NCBI GenBank assembly: GCA_046328715.1
Contig: JAXLWB010000084.1
Span: 1 to 18,535, forward strand
Reading direction: 5' to 3'
DNA: 18,535 nucleotides
Source: JAXLWB01 sp046328715
GTDB taxonomy: Bacteria; Chloroflexota; Anaerolineae; Caldilineales; Caldilineaceae
In this document: piece by piece, positions 13,803 to 18,535 of the stretch
How positions within the stretch are numbered: the stretch's first letter is position 1
Layout: every line of letters begins with the position of its first letter
Program-made: the position numbers and the translations under genes
Notes under the pieces: generated by a model
What the model was told of the DNA's origin: nothing
The model's input: the letters and a program-made list of their open reading frames with translations, nothing else
Database searches by the model: none

Positions 13803-14777
13803 ATGTCCAACCGTGCCTTGAGCATTGCCTTTCAAACCGATAAAACTCTTTCGGCCTACGGCCCATTGGCAGCTACTGTCGAGCGTTATGGCTTTGACGG
13901 CGTCACTGTCTACAATGACTTACTCTATCAACCGCCGTGGCTGCCGCTTTTAGAAATGGCTAAGGCAACACAGCATATGCGAGTTGGCATCGCAGCAGTT
14001 GTGCCCTTTCTCTGTCATCCGGTCAACATTGCGGGCAACATTGCGCTGATCGACGAGGCAGCACAAGGGCGGGCCTTTTTGGGCATGGCGCGCGGCGGCT
14101 GGCTGGACTTTGTAGGAGTAAAAACACCAAAGCCAGTAACGGCGCTACGGGAAGCATTTGCCTGTGTTCGTCATTTGCTGCGCCAATCGAAAGAACCGTT
14201 GCCCGGCGAAGTTTTTCCATTGGCGGGTGGAGATAGTCTACGTTGGCAAGTGCTGCGTTCGGAGATTCCGTTTTTGTTGGGAAGTTGGGGTGAAAAGACC
14301 ATTGCGGCCTGTGCCGATCTGGTGGACGAGGTGAAAATCGGTGGAAGTGCCAATCCAGATGTGATTGCACATTTTCGGAGAATGATTGGCAATCAAAAAA
14401 CTAAGATTGTGATTGGTGCGGTGACTGTGGTGGATGAAGATCGGACAGTCGCGCGTACGCGTGCGCGCCGTGAAGTTGCACTCTATCTGCCGGTCGTGGC
14501 GGAGTTGGATCCAACCATCCAGATTGAGCCAGAACTGCTTGCTCGTTTGCGCCTGGCTGCTGATCAATATGACTTTGCCGCTGCCGGGTCACTAATTTCC
14601 GATGAATTGCTGACTCGTTTTGCCTTTGCTGGCAACCCCGACGATATTGTCGCTCATGCGGATTCACTTTTTGCTGCAGGAGCGGATCGGGTTGAATTTG
14701 GCACGCCCCATGGTGTCACAGCCGAAGAGGGGCTTCGTCTGCTTGGCACCAAAGTCTTACCCGCCCTAAAACGATAA
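13803..14777 (+). CDS. LLM-class (luciferase-like, probably F420-dependent) oxidoreductase
   Basis: A 324-residue TIM-barrel enzyme of the bacterial luciferase-like superfamily. It has an N-terminal strand SIAFQ, a YGFDGVTVYND segment, MRVGIAAVVPFLCHPVNIAGNIALIDEAAQGRAFLGMARGG-type text (about 59-100), in which the order HP-x(6)-A-x(4)-D-x(3)-GR-x(2)-LG-x-x-RG is the family fingerprint, and a C-terminal phosphate-binding-like AGADRVEFGTPHG. These resemble methylene-tetrahydromethanopterin reductase-like proteins using coenzyme F420 or FMN. Cofactor and substrate are not decided by sequence. GAGG 7 nt before ATG 13803 supports the start. It is divergent from the ABC lipoprotein gene and convergent with the ankyrin gene. 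Confidence 0.9.
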   Translation: MSNRALSIAFQTDKTLSAYGPLAATVERYGFDGVTVYNDLLYQPPWLPLLEMAKATQHMRVGIAAVVPFLCHPVNIAGNIALIDEAAQGRAFLGMARGGWLDFVGVKTPKPVTALREAFACVRHLLRQSKEPLPGEVFPLAGGDSLRWQVLRSEIPFLLGSWGEKTIAACADLVDEVKIGGSANPDVIAHFRRMIGNQKTKIVIGAVTVVDEDRTVARTRARREVALYLPVVAELDPTIQIEPELLARLRLAADQYDFAAAGSLISDELLTRFAFAGNPDDIVAHADSLFAAGADRVEFGTPHGVTAEEGLRLLGTKVLPALKR

Positions 14778-14785
14778 GTGAGTGA

Positions 14786-14874
14786 GTGTACGCTTCGCTT
14801 GTAACCAATAATTACAGAATTACTCAAAGCTGTATCTAATGATACGGTGTAATTAGTAACTAATTAGCGTACAC
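14786..14874. terminator. Nested dyads between convergent LLM and ankyrin genes
   Basis: Three nested arms can pair: GTGTACGC (14786-14793) with 14867-14874, TAATTAC (14809-14815) with 14849-14855, and CTGTATC (14830-14836) with GATACGG (14841-14847, one wobble) around a TAAT tetraloop. The outer right arm includes the last codons of the ankyrin gene. A bidirectional terminator is the simplest reading. Confidence 0.5.
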
Positions 14875-15460
14875 CCAGTCTTTCTTCAGCTTCAATTAAG
14901 ATGTCACAGATTTCTCGGCGATTGAGAATCACCGACCAAAGGAGCGGGCTGTTGTCCACGTTGTCATAGGTGGCAATGTCGGCACCCAAGGAGATCAGTA
15001 ACCGTACAACATCAGCCTGGTCGCGAATCACAGCCCATGTGAGCGCTGTGCGACCATCTTCGTCTTTTGCATTGAGATCGGCGTCTGCGGCTACCAAGGC
15101 CATGATGACGTCGCAATATCCGTTGTAGGCGGCACAGATCAACGGCGTATCACCGCGGCGGTTGCTGAGATTCGGATTTGCGCCAGTTGCCAGAAGCAAA
15201 CGTGCATGACCAAGCTTGCCGTTGAAAGCTGCATAATGTAGAGCCGTGTTGCCATCAGCATTCTGGCGATCCACATCGAGCGCTTTTTGAACAGGTTCAG
15301 GTTTGCGAGTGCTCGCTGGTGGTTTGACAAAAGCAGTTGGGACAGGCCAAAGTGTAGCGCGTGTTGGTGATTGAAAGCGCTGCAATTGATTACTTTCAGC
15401 AAAGAGGGCCGAGCCTCCTCGATGGTACGTGCGTTCACCTGTAGCAATCTCTGTATCCAT
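14864..15460 (-). CDS. Ankyrin-repeat protein 1
   Basis: A 198-residue protein with a non-repetitive, probably disordered N-terminal part (1-68, rich in Pro, Thr and Arg) followed by four ankyrin repeats: about 70-102 (DGNTALHYAAFNGKLGHARL), 103-135, 136-168 and 169-198. The first three match the G-x-TPL/TAL-x-x-AA pattern well; the last is shorter and ends the protein. There is no signal peptide or membrane segment, so it is probably a cytoplasmic protein-binding module; the partner is unknown. GGGAG 8 nt before ATG 15460 on the minus strand supports the start. It is paralogous to the upstream ankyrin gene: ALTWAVIRDQADVVRLL here equals ALTWAVVRNQVRTVEELL there, and PLICAAYNG equals GLICAAYAG. 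Confidence 0.88.
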   Translation of the reverse strand: MDTEIATGERTYHRGGSALFAESNQLQRFQSPTRATLWPVPTAFVKPPASTRKPEPVQKALDVDRQNADGNTALHYAAFNGKLGHARLLLATGANPNLSNRRGDTPLICAAYNGYCDVIMALVAADADLNAKDEDGRTALTWAVIRDQADVVRLLISLGADIATYDNVDNSPLLWSVILNRREICDILIEAEERLGVR

Positions 15461-15767
15461 AATGACATCTCCCTTTCAGAACTTGCCTTCGCCTGACTTG
15501 TTAACTTTTGTAACGGGTTGGCTAGGGGAAATTTTTGCATCCCCTAGCGCAAAACGATTTTATAACACTGCGAATAGAATTACTTGGATAACGATAATAA
15601 GTCACAACTTAACTTCGAAGATTTGCTAAGCCGCTCGATCAGGAAGTAAGTGGCTTGGTTGTACCCTTCTCCGTTGTTTCTTCAATAATTTCTAACACTA
15701 CTATAAGTCAGGATTTAACTTTACAACTTTACCGTTGGCTTTCATTTGATGTAAGGGAAATAATGTA
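15461..15767. other. Gap between the two ankyrin genes, with a strong leader hairpin
   Basis: GCTAGGGGA (15521-15529) and TCCCCTAGC (15540-15548) are exact reverse complements with a 10-nt loop, about 60 bp upstream of the ankyrin 1 ATG. On the minus strand the loop and right arm include AAAAATTT. It could be a terminator for the upstream ankyrin gene or an attenuator for the downstream one. The remaining AT-rich DNA (15550-15767) shows no coding frame I can support. Confidence 0.5.
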
Positions 15768-16391
15768 TTAAAAATCCAGAAAACCATCTACTGATTTGTA
15801 ATTAAGCTTGTTCTGCTGCGCATCTGACAAGAGACGATAGATCTCGATATGTCCCTGCGATGCTGCCAAAGTCAGCGTATTGGCATCGATCTGCAACGGC
15901 GAAGACTTTGCCATAAAGCGCAGAAGCTCTTCAACGGTGCGCACCTGGTTACGAACCACCGCCCATGTTAGTGCATTGCGTTTGTGCAGGTCATTCAAGT
16001 ACGGGTCGGCCCCATATTGCATAAGCAGCGGAACCACCGTATGACGCCCCGCATAAGCCGCACAGATCAAGCCAGTCTCTTCATGTTTGTTGGTCTTGTT
16101 TGGATTTGCGCCAGCTCGGAGGAGCAGCCGAACGATTTCACGATGTCCACGCAATGCTGCATGATGAAGCGCTGTCGACCCAGCATAATTCTGGGCGTTG
16201 ACGTCTGCTCCATCTTCGATTAGCAATCGAGCAAAACCGATATTATTGACCTGAGCAGCATAGATAAGCGCTGTATTGCCATGCTTGTCGGTAGAATTTG
16301 CATTCACATAAGCTGCCACTAACTCGCTCCCCAAACCAGTATTCGTCAATGGCAGTGGTGAATGGGGTTGAGGAAATCCATCGATAATCAT
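15768..16391 (-). CDS. Ankyrin-repeat protein 2
   Basis: A 207-residue protein with a short leader (1-37) and about five ankyrin repeats: 38-70 (HGNTALIYAAQVNNIGFARL), 71-104 (GSTALHHAALRGHREIVRLL), 105-137, 138-170 (degenerate, with an insertion around PLQ) and a partial 171-191 (NTLTLAASQGHIEIYRLL). There is no export signal. The order of repeat types matches ankyrin protein 1, so the two arose by tandem duplication followed by divergence and repeat gain or loss. GGAG 8 nt before ATG 16391 on the minus strand supports the start. The gap of 307 bp to the second gene, with its own hairpin, suggests separate promoters. Confidence 0.88.
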   Translation of the reverse strand: MIIDGFPQPHSPLPLTNTGLGSELVAAYVNANSTDKHGNTALIYAAQVNNIGFARLLIEDGADVNAQNYAGSTALHHAALRGHREIVRLLLRAGANPNKTNKHEETGLICAAYAGRHTVVPLLMQYGADPYLNDLHKRNALTWAVVRNQVRTVEELLRFMAKSSPLQIDANTLTLAASQGHIEIYRLLSDAQQNKLNYKSVDGFLDF

Positions 16392-16688
16392 GCTGTTCGC
16401 TCCGAATCTTGGCTATCATTAATCCGTTAGCCAATTATTTCTCCAAAATTACACACCTGACTCGTTTGTACAGGTGCACTCTCACTTTAGGCATCCATGT
16501 TTTCGCATGCCTATGAATAAGGATACAGAGCGATCGTTTAAAAATCGTCAAAAAAACGTGAAAATCAAATAAACGCTGGATTTATGTTAGAAACACTCGT
16601 GTTACGAACGTTTTGTCTACCAATGTCTATATAGAGGATATGTCCAAAATGTAAGCAATCAGAAAGCTATCAGAGGATGATTTTATGT

Positions 16689-16904
16689 TATAGTGGGGCC
16701 AAGAGAATGAATGACAGCAAATAACGGCTGATCACTCACATGTAAAATCTCGTGCACAAGCCATAAGATAGCCTAGATGGCAGAAGTAAAGCACGGTAAC
16801 CATATTACGGTAGTGGCTGGTGAGAGAATATCTCGCTGTTCTCCTCCTTGGGTTAGAGTGGATCTGTGGTGCAAGAGGCCCGGCGGCAACGTCGGGCCTC
16901 TTGC
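16689..16904 (+). ncRNA. Possible structured non-coding RNA
   Basis: A -10-like TATAGT at 16689-16694 precedes about 200 nt that can fold on the plus strand. CCAAG (16699-16703) pairs with CUUGG (16847-16851), GACAGC (16713-16718) with GCUGUU (16835-16840), GCCAU with AUGGC near 16763-16785, and GUAA with UUAC near 16797-16810. It ends in a 15-bp hairpin capped by a GCAA tetraloop. No good -35 is visible and no known RNA family (6S, tmRNA, SRP, RNase P) is recognised. This is a weak candidate. Confidence 0.2.
16871..16904 (+). terminator. GC-rich 15-bp hairpin with GCAA tetraloop
   Basis: GCAAGAGGCCCG (16871-16882) is the exact reverse complement of 16893-16904; inside, GCG and CGT pair with one wobble around GCAA. 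On the plus strand this gives a GNRA loop and a G-U pair; on the minus strand the same place has an A-C mismatch, so the structure favours plus-strand RNA. It is also 36 bp beyond the minus-strand kinase stop and could end that transcript. No T-run follows on either strand. Confidence 0.6.
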
Positions 16905-16940
16905 ATTGGATCGACCCAATGGTGGCTGTATGAGCTAGCT

Positions 16941-17906
16941 TCAGCGTCGAATGCCGCTGCCAGCACTTTCCATCAGTGAAGCCAATTCGTCGGGCGTAGT
17001 CACCACCATGTCGCCGTATTGGCTCAAGGCTAGCGCAGCTAATATCACACCATAGCGCAGGCCAAGCGCCATATCACCATCCAACCAACCATGAATCACA
17101 CCCGAAGCCAAGGCATCGCCAGCACCTAGCCGATCAATCATGCCAGTTTGGGGGGCGGGAGCGCGGTGGAGATTGGTCCCATCCCAGGCAAGGGCACCGG
17201 TATCGCCAAAGGAGACAACCAAGCGTTTAGCATGAGTCAGCGCTGCTAGTTTCTCGATTACAGCTTCAGGCTCGCCGCTACAGTTGAAGAGTGTAGCAGC
17301 ATCCCCCTTGCCACAGAAAAGCAGATCAACGCCGAAGACCAGGGGCAGTAAGGTCTCCGCCGCTTCCTTGGCTGTCCACAATTTGGAACGATAGTTAATA
17401 TCGAACGAAATTGGCACACCAGCCGCATGAGCCCGCTCGACGGCCTGTTGGGTCACTTTGCGACAACTAGCAGAGACAGCGGGGGTGATTCCGGTCAAAT
17501 GAAGCAGACGTGTATTGAGCAACTGCTCCCAGTTGACCTGTTCGGGTTGTAGTTTAGAGACACATGAATCCGCCCGATCATAGACTACCTGGATCGGCCT
17601 CGGTGGAACACTGAACTCGACATAGTAGGTGCCCATCCGCCCACTATCGCTCCAGACGACGCCTGACAGATCGACGCCTGCCATGCGCAGATGATTGGCC
17701 ACCAAACGCCCAAGTGGATTATTGGGAAGGGCACTGTGCCAACTACTTTTGCGTCCAAGCCGTGCGAGTAGAAAGGCAAGGTTGCCTTCGGCCCCGCCAG
17801 GTTGCACATCGAGTTTGGCGGCATTTTCCAGCCGCTCACCTTCTGGTACACTATAGCGCAACATGACTTCGCCGAGGGTGGTCAAATCAAATGATGGATT
17901 TGTCAT
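16941..17906 (-). CDS. PfkB-family sugar kinase (2-keto-3-deoxygluconate kinase-like)
   Basis: A 321-residue ribokinase-fold enzyme. The substrate-side motif GGAEGNLAFLLARLG (37-51) and the signature DRLGAGDALASG (258-269), with catalytic Asp264 in GAGD, place it in the PfkB family. SFDINYRSKLW (167-177) is the pattern seen in KDG kinases, where the Arg binds the sugar acid. The probable reaction is ATP-dependent phosphorylation of 2-keto-3-deoxygluconate to KDPG in hexuronate or Entner-Doudoroff breakdown, but other ketose or sugar-acid substrates are possible. No aldolase or uptake gene lies beside it. The start ATG 17906 has no clear Shine-Dalgarno. Its start is only 47 bp from the divergent AhpD-like gene. 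The stop is TGA, showing that UGA still ends translation in this genome. Confidence 0.9.
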   Translation of the reverse strand: MTNPSFDLTTLGEVMLRYSVPEGERLENAAKLDVQPGGAEGNLAFLLARLGRKSSWHSALPNNPLGRLVANHLRMAGVDLSGVVWSDSGRMGTYYVEFSVPPRPIQVVYDRADSCVSKLQPEQVNWEQLLNTRLLHLTGITPAVSASCRKVTQQAVERAHAAGVPISFDINYRSKLWTAKEAAETLLPLVFGVDLLFCGKGDAATLFNCSGEPEAVIEKLAALTHAKRLVVSFGDTGALAWDGTNLHRAPAPQTGMIDRLGAGDALASGVIHGWLDGDMALGLRYGVILAALALSQYGDMVVTTPDELASLMESAGSGIRR

Positions 17907-17953
17907 GGTAGTTGCTCACTGGTTTGTTAACTGTTGTAATACAAGGAAATATT

Positions 17954-18535
17954 ATGCCCTGGATTTATCAAGTCCCCGTCGAAGAAGCGACTGGACTGCT
18001 CAAAGAAGAGTTTGATGCTGCGCTCCAGCGTGCTGGGCGCGTCTGGAACATTGTGCACATCATGAGTATCAACCCGTTGGCGCTGCGCGGTATGATAGGC
18101 ATCTACGGTGCATTGTTGTTTGCCGAAGGTCCACTCAGCCGCTTTCAGCGTGAGATGTTGGCTACGGTGGTCTCCTCCGAGTTGCGCTGCGTCTACTGAA
18201 CACAATCTCACGCTCACGATCTCCGTGCTGAGGTCCCAACTGAGTCCGAAGGTGATGCCTTGGTCCATGCCCTCGTCCGAGATTGGCGAACCGCACCGCT
18301 CACCCCAGCCGATCGAGCGCTTTGCGAGTTTGCCTCCAAACTGACCTTCACGCAGCAACAGATGAGCCCTGCCGATCTCGACGTTCTACGCACTCACGGC
18401 TTCGATGATCGTGCTATCCATGATGCTGTGCAGATCATCGGCTTTTTCAACTACATCACCCGTGTTGCCGATGCACTTGGGGTTGAACGCGAAGCGTTTA
18501 TTCAACCCTGGGGCGACAAAGAGAATAATGGTTAA
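17954..18535 (+). CDS. Candidate selenoprotein: AhpD/CMD-family peroxidase-related enzyme with in-frame TGA (Sec82)
   Basis: One 194-codon frame from ATG 17954 (AAGGA 7 nt upstream) to TAA 18533-18535, interrupted only by TGA at 18197-18199. Both sides are clearly one protein of the carboxymuconolactone decarboxylase/AhpD-like 'peroxidase-related' family. The N-terminal part ends REMLATVVSSELRCVY, and the C-terminal part starts TQSHAHDLRAEV and continues RDWRTAPLTPADRALCEFA to IIGFFNYITRVADALGV. The family active site is Glu-x(11)-Cys-x-x-Cys-x-x-x-His. Here Glu67, Cys79 and His86 are in place and the TGA is codon 82, exactly the second Cys. If read as selenocysteine the protein is 193 residues with a CxxU redox motif, likely reducing peroxides. 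AhpD-like and CMD-domain selenoproteins are known from metagenomic surveys. Alternatives are a nonsense mutation or sequencing error (TGC or TGT to TGA). Confidence 0.8.
18200..18234 (+). promoter_or_regulatory. SECIS-like hairpin downstream of the in-frame TGA
   Basis: Outer stem 18205-18210 (AUCUCA) pairs with 18229-18234 (UGAGGU, one wobble). After an asymmetric internal loop, CAC (18215-18217) pairs with GUG (18225-18227), leaving a 7-nt apical loop GAUCUCC. The loop opens with G at +19 from the TGA, the same distance as the key G in E. coli fdhF SECIS by my count, and within the 16-37 nt range for bacterial SECIS. The hairpin is inside coding sequence, as expected for bacteria. The inner stem is short, so support is moderate. 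Confidence 0.5.

Larger units (their letters stand above)
16392..16940. other. 549-bp intergenic region between ankyrin 2 and sugar kinase genes
   Basis: No protein-coding frame is supported. The part next to ankyrin 2 has two perfect hairpins: CACCTG/CAGGTG (about 16455-16475) and TAGGCAT (16488-16494) with ATGCCTA (16507-16513). An AT-rich stretch (16515-16690) with runs of A may hold promoters. From 16689 a possible RNA gene is listed separately. The region ends with a GC-rich hairpin at 16871-16904. Confidence 0.4.

Noticed and set aside
16689..16904. 6S RNA, tmRNA, SRP RNA or RNase P RNA
   Set aside because: I could not match any diagnostic segment of these families; only a generic structured-RNA candidate is kept.
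17912..18535. Two separate genes, or a frameshifted pseudogene, at the AhpD-like locus
   Set aside because: The frame before and after the TGA is the same (306 nt from ATG 17954 to the later ATG 18260, a multiple of three), family sequence resumes directly after the TGA, and there is no ribosome-binding site for a second gene.
17954..18535. General UGA-to-tryptophan recoding of the genome
   Set aside because: The kinase and the HIT gene end with TGA and Trp is written TGG throughout; also the family has Cys, not Trp, at this position.
1..18535. CRISPR array, insertion sequence or prophage
   Set aside because: No regularly spaced identical repeats, no transposase, integrase or phage protein is visible; repeats found are single hairpins.

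Overview
The window reads as bacterial chromosome of medium GC content with short operons, mixed strands and many intergenic hairpins. The bactofilin, the F420-type LLM oxidoreductase, the TetR style and several protein sequences resemble Chloroflexota (Anaerolineae/Caldilineales-like). That assignment is inference from protein flavour; there is no rRNA here to settle it. I see no rRNA, tRNA, CRISPR array, transposase or phage gene.

Layout. 1-184: end of a HIT (Hint-type) gene. 290-1654: PhoR/VicK-like sensor histidine kinase. 1773-3035 (-) and 3153-3707 (+): cytochrome P450 divergent from a TetR regulator across an AT-rich operator-like region. 3802-5966 (+): a 72-residue unknown protein with a -10 box almost touching its ATG, then an RlmI-like rRNA methyltransferase and a CoA-type Nudix hydrolase. 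5920-7000 (-): DUF423 membrane protein and RdgB/HAM1 nucleotide house-cleaning pyrophosphatase. 7252-10069 (+): divergent Prs (PRPP synthase), bactofilin, thiol peroxidase Tpx, PlsY acyltransferase. 10683-11303 (+): aquaporin-family channel with an unusual predicted selectivity filter. 11498-13435 (-): substrate-binding lipoprotein and permease of a polar amino-acid ABC importer with no ATPase nearby. 13803-14777 (+): LLM-class oxidoreductase. 14864-16391 (-): two paralogous ankyrin-repeat proteins. 16941-17906 (-): PfkB-type sugar kinase (KDG kinase-like). 17954-18535 (+): AhpD/carboxymuconolactone-decarboxylase-like peroxidase.

The most interesting item is the last gene. Its reading frame is continuous except for one in-frame TGA at 18197-18199. 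That TGA sits exactly where the family has the second cysteine of its CxxC active site (Cys79-x-x-TGA82-x-x-x-His86, with Glu67 twelve residues upstream of Cys79). A hairpin directly downstream has a G at +19 from the TGA, as in known bacterial SECIS elements. I read it as a candidate selenoprotein (CxxU) rather than two genes or a pseudogene.

The non-coding DNA is also rich. Three related palindromes built around GTCATTC/GAATGAC lie in gene borders (1664-1737, 6317-6390, 10207-10310). A second class of intercistronic hairpins has arms made of short internal repeats (204-256, 3705-3747, 8804-8854, 12452-12513). A 90-bp inverted-repeat element with a possible target duplication lies in the leader of the ABC lipoprotein gene. 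A possible structured RNA ends in a GNRA-capped hairpin at 16871-16904. Functionally the window mixes housekeeping (lipid, nucleotide, rRNA, CoA) with redox defence (Tpx, the AhpD-like protein, possibly the LLM enzyme) and transport; no single pathway ties it together.
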